In this document: positions 28,704-38,216 of the stretch, piece by piece | How the letters are laid out: every line of letters starts with the position of its first letter | Numbering within the stretch: the stretch's first letter is position 1 | NCBI GenBank assembly: GCA_006386115.1 | Contig: VFIW01000023.1 | Span: forward strand, 372,001 to 436,000 | Origin: Globisporangium splendens | Taxonomy: Eukaryota; Oomycota; Peronosporomycetes; Pythiales; Pythiaceae | Length of the DNA: 64,000 bases | Direction of reading: 5' to 3' | Translations under genes and position numbers: made by a program | Notes under the pieces: model-generated | Seen by the model: the letters and a program-made list of their open reading frames with translations, nothing else | Told to the model about the DNA's origin: nothing | Databases searched by the model: none

Positions 28704-29945
28704 TCAATTGCACCACGCCTTGCTCCCTTCTCTAAATCGCACGTAGAGCTCACGGAAGAACGGATGGAACACACTCTTCATGTCGTCCTGATCCAATTCC
28801 GATGCACCAACTGCCCAGGGCTTCCCGTATCGACCGTCTGGTAAGCACGAGTAGTGCACGACCTGGACCAAGTCCCGTAATGCGTTGACCGTAATTCCCT
28901 CAAGAGAATCCAACTTGTCCGTGCCAGGTCGCCGGAAATCGGAATTGAGGATCACGTATGCGCCTGACAGCAGCTTCGCGCGTGGCTCCTCCTTCGCCAG
29001 CGAATCGCCTGGCTGGACCAGCGATTTGTGAAAGTACGCGTTGAGAACGTCCATGTCGAAATCCCCGCCACTTGGAGCCGCATTACTCTGATGGCGTTCG
29101 TCCAGAAAGGCCATCAGATTGGCAAACGTGGCGTTGCTGGGCGTCAGCACCATCACCGTGCTCGCGAAGAACGGCTGCGGCAACCAGTACGCTTTCGGCG
29201 CATAGAAGAGTGGCGCGACCTTATTCTTTTTGGCATCAGCGTCTTCATTGCCGCTGACCTCTCCCTCCAGGTAAACTGGCAAGTCGAACAAATGGTCGAG
29301 GTTGCGGATCGGGAGCGAGTCGGCATCGAGGAACACGACGCGGTCGTACCCAATGTGCTGGAAAGTGCGCAGCTTGGTCAGCGAATTGCGCCACGTCGGA
29401 TCGCCCGAGTTGGTTTTAATTGGCGCCACTTGGACAGGGTGGACGCCCTCGCCAAAGTTCGAGCTGTCGCGCCACTTGGCAACGTACGACGGCGACACGG
29501 CGTCGGTGTACAAGATCGTGACGTTGATGTCGCGAGAAGAGTTGAGCACGTTGCGCAACTGGTTGATCAGGACGAGACTCGCACACGCGTAGGTATCCGA
29601 GGTGACATAGAGCACATACGAATACAACGGGCGTGGTGGCTGCTGCGCCAACGCCTCTGGGCTTGGGCTAAGAACAGGAGCTTCGGACTCAGGATCAGCA
29701 GTCTGTAGCGGCGTCCCCGAACTATTGGACACGTGGTTGAGAGCAACGCCATGGGTCTTTGGCACGGCGACGGTTTGGTGGCCGCGGAGGCTCGTCGCTT
29801 CGTTCGCGGCGGAAAACAGCGTTACTTCGATGTGGAACGACACGAGTGCCGCCACGCAGAGCAGACACACGGTGAGCCACGGGGCTCTGGACCGCAGGGC
29901 GCCGAAGGGGGAGCCCCGCGCTGGCGAGCCTGCGGAAGCGCACAT
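28704..29945 (-). CDS. GT8-family (glycogenin-like) type II membrane glycosyltransferase
   Basis: 413 residues, ATG start. One membrane anchor at about 22-40 (PWLTVCLLCVAALVSFHIE), a Ser/Pro-rich stalk, then a GT-A domain: YVTSDTYACASLVLINQL, LTKLRTFQHIGYDRVVFLDA, metal-binding D-A-D at about 206-208 followed by SLPIRNLDHLFDLP, and a later STVMVLTPSN. This arrangement is that of GT8 enzymes related to glycogenin and galactinol synthase, which use UDP-sugars. The Golgi lumen is the likely site; the acceptor is unknown. A decayed second copy lies 0.4 kb upstream on the same strand. Its place beside LicD genes suggests a role in surface or secreted glycan decoration, which is inference. Confidence 0.85.
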   Translation of the reverse strand: MCASAGSPARGSPFGALRSRAPWLTVCLLCVAALVSFHIEVTLFSAANEATSLRGHQTVAVPKTHGVALNHVSNSSGTPLQTADPESEAPVLSPSPEALAQQPPRPLYSYVLYVTSDTYACASLVLINQLRNVLNSSRDINVTILYTDAVSPSYVAKWRDSSNFGEGVHPVQVAPIKTNSGDPTWRNSLTKLRTFQHIGYDRVVFLDADSLPIRNLDHLFDLPVYLEGEVSGNEDADAKKNKVAPLFYAPKAYWLPQPFFASTVMVLTPSNATFANLMAFLDERHQSNAAPSGGDFDMDVLNAYFHKSLVQPGDSLAKEEPRAKLLSGAYVILNSDFRRPGTDKLDSLEGITVNALRDLVQVVHYSCLPDGRYGKPWAVGASELDQDDMKSVFHPFFRELYVRFREGSKAWCN

Positions 29946-30325
29946 CGGTTTATCGCCACAGAATCTGCGTTATTGTGTGAGCTGTGTTGTGTGGAAAGAG
30001 GCGGCGTACCCATTCCCAACACAAAACGTACCCAAATGTACCCCAAATTGCTGATATATAACGCTGCAATGCAACTTGAGAACAGCTTTGCATCGGTGAC
30101 ACAACTAAAATTAACTTCTCTCGGAATAATTCGTATCGATAAGACAATTTGAGCCTTTGTTTGGAACGAATCATGCGCAGTGACCGAAAGGAGATCGAAC
30201 ACGACACCAGCCAGAAATTCGTCAACCGTAGGAGGCATCTACTGGTCCTAAGATTGATGCACGACGTTGGAATGCTGGATGCGACCATTTCCACTGCAGC
30301 ATGAGTGCGTTGCCGTGAGAAATAA

Positions 30326-30690
30326 CTACAAAGCTTGTCGTTTGTGGCAATATTTCAAAACGTTTGGGCAACTTCGCGCACAGCTGCTCCTTCGACATTG
30401 CCAGAGAATAGCTTGCCCCATGCGAAAGTTCGCATTGAGAGTGTCCAAGACGAAAACTCGGCAACTTGCCGCTGCATTAATTGTGAGACGTTCGTTCACA
30501 AAAGCCAGCAGGTTGCCAAACGTGGTGTTGTTGAGCGTCAGCACCATCACGGTGCTCGTGAACAACGACAGCGGTAACCAGCACGCTTTCAGCGCATAAA
30601 ATAGTGGTGCAACGCTCTTCTAGACTGCAGCATTGACGTCTTGCATCCAGAAACACGACAGTCGTATCGTACGCGGTCGCACTCGTATCT
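30326..30690 (-). pseudogene. GT8 glycosyltransferase relic
   Basis: On the minus strand, in order: YDTTVVFLDA (cf. GYDRVVFLDA in the intact gene), then APLFYALKACWLPLSLFTST (cf. APLFYAPKAYWLPQPFFAST), then VMVLTLNNTTFGNLLAFVNE (cf. VMVLTPSNATFANLMAFLDE). The sequence between DA and APLFY is deleted, so the metal-binding D-A-D is broken, and the frame drifts afterwards. Clearly a decayed sister of the gene at 28704-29945. Confidence 0.8.
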
Positions 30691-31306
30691 GACCAATTTA
30701 GTCCTTTTCAGATCGTGTTGTGATCGGACCTGATTTCGGTCTGTCAAATTGCACACGGCAGCAATGCGCCAAATGCGCTCGAAGCATGGCGCTCAAAGCT
30801 CGAAGAAAAAAACCTCGCCTGCCTCATTATAACTGACAAAAGAGCCACCAACGAAAAGATCAAAGTACTGAAAGAAGTGATAGAGAAATGTAGCCATCTG
30901 GGACTAGAGGTGAACCCACACATCGGATGCGAGCCTTTGCGCTCTATGTGCTTGATCGTTGCTACATGCTACACATCGAGTTGAGTTTGTAACCTGCCAC
31001 TTATGTTTCCTCTAACTCCATCCAAATGAGCGGGCTCTTCAGCGCGATGCGGAGGTTTGGATTGTTCAGGCGTCTGCTTTCGCGTCCGTTGTGACATTCA
31101 GGTGAAGCCTGCCCTCTATCATTCCATTCTGCGATATTTCCTATATGCACACAGCACACACCACAATTTGGGGTGCGATTGTGCAGGGACACGTTTGCCA
31201 GCACCTAAAGGCTGACCAAAGCTGCACCCTTATTCTGACCCAAGCGATAAAACACTCCCGCTCAAGGCCCGAGTGGAGTCGACGCGCTCGCTTTCTGCGG
31301 AGGTAT

Positions 31307-31962
31307 TTATTGGCTTCGTCTCCCATCCTCTGCATGTGGCTCTGTGACACTCGCACTCTCTGCTTCGGTCGGGAACACGAGCGCGTTGTCGTTGCCGCTG
31401 AGTCTCTTGGTGTGGGTCATCGTATCGGCGGTGGATGATGCGGGGGACGGCAGTGATGTCACGACCCCAGCTTTTCCCGATATGCGCATGGACGCGCTCA
31501 TGGAGCAGCGCTCACGCATGACGTCCTCGGGTGTCGGCATAAACTGGTGCTGCACCGAGAGCACGGTGAAATCCAGCAGAATCGCAGCTATCGAGGAAAC
31601 GAGCAGCAAATACCAAAACAGATCGTCGCGCACCATGCACACCGGCTCGTGATCTTGTGCAGTTTGCTCTGTTTGAATGGCGCCGATCCGCAGTTTTATG
31701 CAGTTTGGTGTCGGCGTCTGTGAAAACGACGACACAAAGGCACAGCAGCGAAGTCTACAGCCGCGCAACATGACGATTTCGGGACCAGGTGGCGTCGTAA
31801 AGTCGTCACTGTCAAGATCCATATGACCCGTGAGTTCGTACAACTCGCTGTTTGGCTGCTCGCACTCGAGCCTTCCCTTGAGTGTCGACGCTGCCGCGCA
31901 TACGGTTGACTCGACCAGCGCAGGCTTCAACCATTGATCCAGTCAGGCCAGAAAGCCACAAT
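31307..31962 (-). pseudogene. P4-ATPase (lipid flippase) relic with large internal deletion
   Basis: The minus-strand frame contains, in order, pieces of a P4-ATPase: LDQWLKPALVEST (degenerate LDGETNLK region), LKGRLECEQPNSELYELTGH (matching the actuator-domain 'CE-PN--LY-F-G' pattern), then PGPEIVMLRGCRLR (the 'LLRG--LRNT' pattern). It then jumps to the last membrane segment, FWYLLLVSSIAAILLDF, followed by FMPTPEDVMRE and a Ser-rich tail. The phosphorylation domain and most membrane helices are missing. A short 207-residue frame remains open from 31930 but cannot be an active pump. P4-ATPases flip phospholipids between membrane leaflets. Confidence 0.7.
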
Positions 31963-32175
31963 TTCGCACCAAAAATCTTCACACTTGTCATTAAAGATTT
32001 AAGGACTCGCCGCATCCATTTCGCGCTAGCCTGCAGACAAAGACTGGGAGCTCCAACAAGCAACCCAGAGATGATCATCATCCCAAATGCCTTCAATCTA
32101 TAAGCGTATAAGTTGAAGCACCCAGCAACATGCACATTCATAATAGACAGGTCTAAAAGCTCGCATGTTGCGACT

Positions 32176-32988
32176 CTACGACGGCGTCATATAGCTTGGA
32201 CCGTACAAATAATCCAGGTATTTCTCCGGTTGCGCAGGACACGACACTTCGCGGCCACCCAACAAGCACTTCTTCAATGGGTACACCCAGCTCTTGGGGA
32301 TCTTGAACTCTTTGCCGCGATTTTCGACTTTTGGGCACCGCACACACGATCTAAAGCATTTCGACGGCAAGGGACCAAACATGGGCTCTGCATCCGTCTC
32401 CGCCGTCTTTGACTCCAAAAACACAAACATGTCGACGTACAACCCGGACTTGGTGTGCACCAATCGACCTGGGATCCCAGGATCGCGACGGCCCTGCTTA
32501 CGGAACTTGGCGCCGTGCAAGTGAAGTTCGTACACACTCGGGAACGCCAGCTGCTCGTCGCCATCGCGAAGGCGGATATACGTGGCTTCGTCGATGCCAA
32601 TGTCGGCGTCGTCGTCGTAGAGGATGACGGCATCCTCGCGGTACGAGCCCAGCAGCGTACCGCTATCGAGCCAATAGGTCACGTTGTTGCGCTCAAACAC
32701 GTCAGCGATCGCGAACACGAGCCCCAGGATGATCTGCTGGACCTCGCCGCTCGAGAAGCAGTCATTCGGGTTGTGGAAGTCGCGCTCCAGGTGCACGCTC
32801 CCCAGTCGCTCGCAGCGCTTGCCGTCCACGTACCGCACAAAGAACATCTCGTACGTCGCCTTCACGATGACGCAGAGCGCGACGCCCGCGACCAGGAGGC
32901 GGCGCAGCGAACCGACCCGAAGCTCCAGCATGCGCGCGAGCCACCGGCGCGGCTTGGACGCCTTGTGGACACCCTGGGCAGGCAGCAT
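32176..32988 (-). CDS. LicD/fukutin-family phosphotransferase
   Basis: 270 residues, ATG start. Membrane anchor at about 29-45 (LRRLLVAGVALCVIVKA), LicD domain with YWLDSGTLLGSYRED, DDDADIGIDEATYIRLRDGD, IPGRLVHTKSGLYVDMFVF, and YLDYLYGPSYMTPS. In the usual I-P-x-D element the Pro is Leu (ILYDDD); Arg and Asp residues are kept, so activity is likely. Same predicted role as the other copies: transfer of a phospho-alcohol to a glycan in the Golgi. Confidence 0.83.
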   Translation of the reverse strand: MLPAQGVHKASKPRRWLARMLELRVGSLRRLLVAGVALCVIVKATYEMFFVRYVDGKRCERLGSVHLERDFHNPNDCFSSGEVQQIILGLVFAIADVFERNNVTYWLDSGTLLGSYREDAVILYDDDADIGIDEATYIRLRDGDEQLAFPSVYELHLHGAKFRKQGRRDPGIPGRLVHTKSGLYVDMFVFLESKTAETDAEPMFGPLPSKCFRSCVRCPKVENRGKEFKIPKSWVYPLKKCLLGGREVSCPAQPEKYLDYLYGPSYMTPS

Positions 32989-34314
32989 CGAGCGGATGAG
33001 TTGACGTGTATGTGTATGTGTGTGGGGGGGGGACGGCGTCGATCGCGTTTTGCCGAATGGGTGATTACCGAGTTCTGGTGTCTAAGACAGATGACAGGCA
33101 GCTCCTCTCCCCTTTCCCCGAAATTGCAAAATAGGTCCTATACATTTTTCAAGTTTACGACTTCTCACGATGCTACGTGTCAGTGTAAACAACCCCAACT
33201 GATTCTCTTGCAACTCGCCAAAGAAAAGTCGACTGACTGTCACGGGCAGACTTCCATGGGTAGTTCTGTCCTGCGAGTCGTGCTGAAGAGCAAACGCGCG
33301 TCAGCTGTTGTCGAGAGATGCAGAGCCGCCAGGACGACGTGCACATGCTGCCAAACTGGTGATCCTGGGTTGTCGGTGTCATTGTGAGTTTTGGACTTTT
33401 CGGCTGCTGATTGGGTGCCAAGTCGAGGTGCTCTGGTCAATGATTACACCTGTTCGAAAGGCACAACTAAGACGTGGGACAAGTTTAGGCATCAGCTGTG
33501 GCGTCACAGTGGCAGAAAAAAAGTCCATATTTTGGGTGCATTGGAAGCATAACAGCAAATGCACAATGACGAGGGTGTGCAACTTTAGAAAGGAACGCTG
33601 ATTGTAAATAATGACAGGTGACAATGCAGTCAGAACCTGACAAGCAGACCCTTTTAGAACCAATTTGTTGATTGGAGCAATTCGAGGAGGGTATCAGAAA
33701 GAGACTGTTTGGCTGCAGCACCTTCCAGCCACCGAAACATAAAACGGCGCAGTAAACGAAGATACCCTAAGACAAAAGAAAAGAACAACAAGGGTTTCTG
33801 ACGTTTTTGACAGACTTTTGGCGAAAATTGATTAACAGCTCGAGACTCATCATATCCAGAATATCGATTGCAGGAAGTCGTGTTCGTGTCGTGTCCCACT
33901 TGTGTCTGAAAGTTTGTATGGGGTCTCAAAGTGTCCGGCTGCAGATAAGCGGACTTATTTGCAGTCGCACCCAGCAGTAAGTTCGCTTGTTTACCAATGC
34001 TTGATGCATTATGGGACATGTAACTGGTGTAATTAGCAGCAACCAGTATGTTTCTCGCTCACAAAACTGCAGGTAGCTTTTGTTTCTCGTTCGCATAAAT
34101 GAGCGAAGAGAGCGCCAAACAGAGCGCGACCAGTAGGAGGGAGAGAACCGCGTGTGTGTGAGTGTGACTCGATCATGATATGTGTGTGCGATGTTTGTCG
34201 TTCTCCTTTGTGTGCGCAAGCACCTCCAAGTGTGCGATGCGATTATATACAGTTTATCAAATAGCACAATGGTCATCGGAGAAACGAAGTGTGCTTGAGC
34301 TGGTAAATATTAGT
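32989..34314. other. Intergenic region between two LicD genes
   Basis: 1.3 kb, with a short TG-rich tract at about 33005-33030. No gene supported. Confidence 0.5.
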
Positions 34315-35154
34315 CTACTGTGGTGTCATGTAGGTCGGGCCGTACAGATAGTCTAAGTACTTCTCCGTTTCAGCAGGACACGAAACTTCGCGACCTCCAA
34401 ACCAGCACTTCTTCAATGGAAACACCCAGCTCTTGGGGATCTTGAACTCTCTGCCAATGTTCCTGACCTTCGGACACCGCACACACGAACCAAAGCACCA
34501 CGACGGCACGGGGCCGAACATGGGTTCCGCGTCTGTCTGTTTCGTTTTGGATTCCATAAACACGAAAATGTCGACGTACAAACCCGACTTGGTGTGGATG
34601 AGGCGACCTGGAATCCCATCGTCTCGGCCACCATGCTCGCGGTGCTTGGCTTTGTACAGTGTAAACTTGTACACACTGGGGAACTCGAGGCGCTCGTCGC
34701 CGTCACGAAGGCGAATGTACGTGGCTTCGTCGATGCCGATGTCGGCGTCATTATCGTACGGGATAACGGTCTTCTCTCTGTGTGAGCCCAGCAAGGTACC
34801 GCTGTCGAGCCAATACGGGATCTTGTTCTGTTCGAACACGTCGGCGACCGCGAACACGAGTCCCAGAATGATCTGCTGGATGTCGGAGTTCGAGAAGCAA
34901 TCGGATGCATTGTGGTACTTGCTTTCGAGATGTCCAGGGGACAAGATTTCGCAGTGCTTGCCGTCCACGTACCGAGCGAAGAACATTTCGTCAATCGCTT
35001 TCATCAGGAGATCTAACAGGATAATCTTCGAGACAATGCAGAGTGCGATGCCGGCCACGAGAAGGCGAATCAGTGAGCGCGACTTTAAGTATGGGAACCG
35101 CACAGCCCACTGACGCGGTTTGGGTGGTGCTTCGACTCGGTGGTGCGGCAGCAT
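34315..35154 (-). CDS. LicD/fukutin-family phosphotransferase
   Basis: 279 residues from the ATG at 35154 (MLPHHRVEAPP); upstream the frame stays open only to a TTG. Membrane anchor at about 31-50 (SLIRLLVAGIALCIVSKIIL). LicD domain: YWLDSGTLLGSHREKTVIPY, DNDADIGIDEATYIRLRDGD, IPGRLIHTKSGLYVDIFVF, and YLDYLYGPTYMTPQ. All expected catalytic residues are present. It is in tandem with the preceding LicD gene on the same strand, about 1.3 kb away. Confidence 0.85.
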   Translation of the reverse strand: MLPHHRVEAPPKPRQWAVRFPYLKSRSLIRLLVAGIALCIVSKIILLDLLMKAIDEMFFARYVDGKHCEILSPGHLESKYHNASDCFSNSDIQQIILGLVFAVADVFEQNKIPYWLDSGTLLGSHREKTVIPYDNDADIGIDEATYIRLRDGDERLEFPSVYKFTLYKAKHREHGGRDDGIPGRLIHTKSGLYVDIFVFMESKTKQTDAEPMFGPVPSWCFGSCVRCPKVRNIGREFKIPKSWVFPLKKCWFGGREVSCPAETEKYLDYLYGPTYMTPQ

Positions 35155-36559
35155 CTTGTGTGATTGCTTGCTGAGGCTTGGTCGGACAAACGGTGGTGCT
35201 GGCGACTCGAAATGGATTATGGAGACCAACGAGCTCTATGAAATACCGCTCTCAAATTCCGAACTGAAGCCCTGTGCATGCGGATGAAAATGAGCCAATG
35301 TGACACCGAGTTGCGAACTCTCTCTGAACAGATGGTCAAGGTGCGATGATACAATTGGACCTGCATGCAGCCGAAACGATCGACCTGCTGTACCTTTGAG
35401 ACTCAACGTCGACAGTGCACCGCAGTGGATTTTCCTTTCGTGCTCTTCTGACAGCCAGAGCTAACAACTACCTGATCAACAACTAGACAGCGGGCGGTGA
35501 TAAGAGCTCTCTCTCTCTGCACACTCGACACTTGGATGTTGCCGAAGGGAGTGGACGCAGATGGTGCACCGTGAGATGGGGAAGGACTCACATCTGTAAC
35601 AAAGAACTGTTTGTTTTTTGCAGCCACTTGCCGAAAAATCGACCACATGTAGCAGTATTGAGTACATTATACTATGAAACTGGAAGTGCACGGTGTGCTC
35701 AACTGGGTACAGCCACAGTGACAGCACCGAGGCACATCATCTGTGACGCCATTCACTTTTCTTCAACAAGCAGAAAGAACTCACCATCTACGAAAAAGAA
35801 GCGAACAGCGCTGCTGATCAATGCTAGGCTTCTTCCGCTCGTGAACGATTTGGCCGCGCCAAGCCTATTTTTGCGCTGCTGGGTGCAAGGCTTTAACGCA
35901 ATCACTCCAAAAGCTGTCGCTTCCAATCACAGCATTGGTCTTCTATGCCCATATCCACACCGAGCTCAAAGATCCAGCGTCTGGTCATGTATCCACAATG
36001 GTCCAGCTGCCACTTATCCACCTCTCGTGTGGACCGTTTGCCACCGTTTATGATACGGACCACACGGCAAACAGCAAGCAGCAGTTAGACTAAACAAAAC
36101 CCTTGCATGTTGAGGACGCGTGCCCTGTTTCAGGGAATGTGTAAAACATACCGCGGTTGAGTTGGTGCCTGACTGATCACCATTTCATTTTCGTTGGACT
36201 GGCACAGCAAGGGTTCGTAATAGATTGAAATTCAACAGGGTGTGTGAGTTGAGTTGCAAAATACGAAACCAGTTGGCCGACTGGACATTGTCTCACTGTG
36301 AGTTTATGCTCCCGCTGAGCTCAGTTGGAGAATAAACTCAGCATCGGCTGGTCTCTGCTTGTAATCCTCGTTTACGTGTTTGTGTAATCCTCGTTTACAT
36401 GTTTGCACAAAACGATTGGTAAACGGCGGGTTCGGTCGAGTCGCAACAGTGACTTCAACACTCAGTCTTTCATTTCGGAACCTCCGCTCGAGGGTACTGG
36501 AGCCGCTCTCCCACCGAGGCACACAGCGCTGAAGAAGGATTCCGCGCGCCGCAGTTCAA
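35155..36559. other. Divergent region between LicD genes
   Basis: 1.4 kb. A coding-like stretch on the plus strand at about 35897-36091 (LSLPITALVFYAHIHTELKD) has no start and no recognised family, perhaps another gene remnant. Confidence 0.4.
36469..36476 (+). promoter_or_regulatory. Oomycete initiator-like element of LicD copy B
   Basis: TTCATTTC fits the YTCATTYY initiator pattern, 84 bp before the ATG at 36560. Confidence 0.4.
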
Positions 36560-37432
36560 ATGGTTCGACGTACCATGATGGAAGTGCTGCCGCAAGTCTG
36601 CCAGCATCACGGCCGAAAGCCAACAAGACTATCTCGATGGTTCATGCGGCTGTCCAGCATGAGCGTCCGCAACGTCGCTCAACTTGTGATCGCAGGAGTG
36701 GCGGTGTCCCTTGTCATCAAGCTATTCATCAAGGATCTCGTGGACCAAGTCATCACTGAAATGTTTTACACGCGGTTCGTCAACGGCAAGCGCTGCGAAA
36801 AGATGCACCGTGCGCACGTCGAGTACGATTTCCACGACCCGAACGACTGCTTCTCGCGCGCTGACATCCAACAGATCATCTTGGGACTCGTGTTCGCGAT
36901 CGCCGACGTGTTTGAGCGTCATGACATCCCGTATTGGCTCGATAGCGGCACATTGCTGGGCTCGTACCGCGAGAAAACCGTCATCCCACACGACTTTGAC
37001 GCCGACATTGGCATCGACGAGGCCACGTATATTCGTTTACGCGATGGTGACGAACGCTTGGAGTTCCCTAGCGTGTATGAACTCCAGATACATGACGCCA
37101 AGTCCCGCAAACGTGGCTACCGGGACGACGGGATCCCGGGTCGCCTGGTGCACACCAAGTCAGGGCTGTACGTCGATATCTTTGTCTTTTTGGACTCGAA
37201 GACGCCAGAGATTGATTCCGAGCCGATGTTCGCGCCGTTGCCCTCGGGGTGCTTTGCAGGATGCGCGCGGTGTCCCAAAGTGAGTGAGTCAGCCAAGGAA
37301 TTCAAGATCCCGAAAAGCTGGGTGTTTCCACTGAAGCCTTGCTGGTTCGGTGGCCGCATGGCGTCCTGTCCCGCACAGCCAGAAAAGTACCTCGACTACA
37401 TGTACGGCCCCAACTACATGACGCCAAAGTAA
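36560..37432 (+). CDS. LicD/fukutin-family phosphotransferase, copy B
   Basis: 290 residues, ATG start. Except for the first eight residues (MVRRTMME versus MPRRSTAE), the protein matches copy A at 21011-21883 nearly residue for residue; differences I see are Asp to Gly near residue 18 and Ser to Leu in the MFAP-x-PSG element. DNA identity begins at the GAAGTG before the shared LPQVCQHH and stops at the final codons. Flanks are different. Motifs: YWLDSGTLLGSYREKTVIPH, DADIGIDEATYIRLRDGDE, YLDYMYGPNYMTPK. Type II membrane enzyme of the Golgi by family knowledge. Confidence 0.85.
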   Translation: MVRRTMMEVLPQVCQHHGRKPTRLSRWFMRLSSMSVRNVAQLVIAGVAVSLVIKLFIKDLVDQVITEMFYTRFVNGKRCEKMHRAHVEYDFHDPNDCFSRADIQQIILGLVFAIADVFERHDIPYWLDSGTLLGSYREKTVIPHDFDADIGIDEATYIRLRDGDERLEFPSVYELQIHDAKSRKRGYRDDGIPGRLVHTKSGLYVDIFVFLDSKTPEIDSEPMFAPLPSGCFAGCARCPKVSESAKEFKIPKSWVFPLKPCWFGGRMASCPAQPEKYLDYMYGPNYMTPK

Positions 37433-38216
37433 AGCAAAGCACACAGAGTGGAGTAGAATGCACGTCGATACATTGCAGAGTCGCGACACAAAAATGATAT
37501 GGAAAAATGAATGATCATCAAATGCGCTGTTGTTTATTTGTTTTGTTTTGCGTGGGAGATGGTCGAGTGCTCACTGTTGAAAGTGAGATTGTTTGGCATC
37601 AACAAGTGAGCCGCGCTTCACGGCTGCAAGACTAATTAGATGTGTCACGCCAGCATTCTAGAGACACCAGAACTGGAGCAAACCATTTTGGAGTCAGGCT
37701 TTATCGCACAAGAGGCTCTTGTTGCGAATCAATACTCTTACAAATGCATCGGACTTCTATTTATTAGTGCACCGTCCAAAACATAAATACTGGAAACAAA
37801 TGCCGGTGCATAAATCAGAAGCATGCCAGTGTTCAGGTGTGCATCGGCGCAGCACTCAGTTCGTTACTTGAAGAAGTCGCTGCAGCCAAACCATGTCGAA
37901 CCACTACAGCGCAGAGCGTCTTCGAGGAATGCCTGCGATTGATCTCCGTGCAGACGTTTTGCATTGTCCGAGAGAACTCTTTTGTGACTTATAGAAGGTG
38001 TCTTAAAAGTCATACTACAAATCTCAACGGTCCATAAGTTTCAGCCCGTTCATTGGTGAACATGCTCTCTTTCTGTGAATAGTCACAATCGTGAACTTTT
38101 GCTCTTTTATCAAATGCTCTCACAACCGAATTATAGTGGCCGCAACCCAGCAATACACACTCTGCTGCGTTCTCTCTCGGTTTTCTCTCCGACTCGAATC
38201 CAAATCCAAGAGCCAC
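37433..38216. other. AT-richer intergenic region
   Basis: 784 bp, marking the right end of the LicD/module region. No gene seen; the promoter of the PX-GOLD gene must lie in the last part. Confidence 0.5.

Larger units (their letters stand above)
29946..32175. other. Relic-rich intergenic region
   Basis: 2.2 kb with no intact gene, but fragments of a GT8 gene, a P4-ATPase gene and one unassigned coding-like stretch (30721-30984). It looks like a graveyard of duplicated genes. Confidence 0.6.

Noticed and set aside
35532..36053. 173-codon plus-strand open frame
   Set aside because: Begins with TTG, no homology recognised, and a competing frame in its second half looks more protein-like. Kept only as a possible relic.
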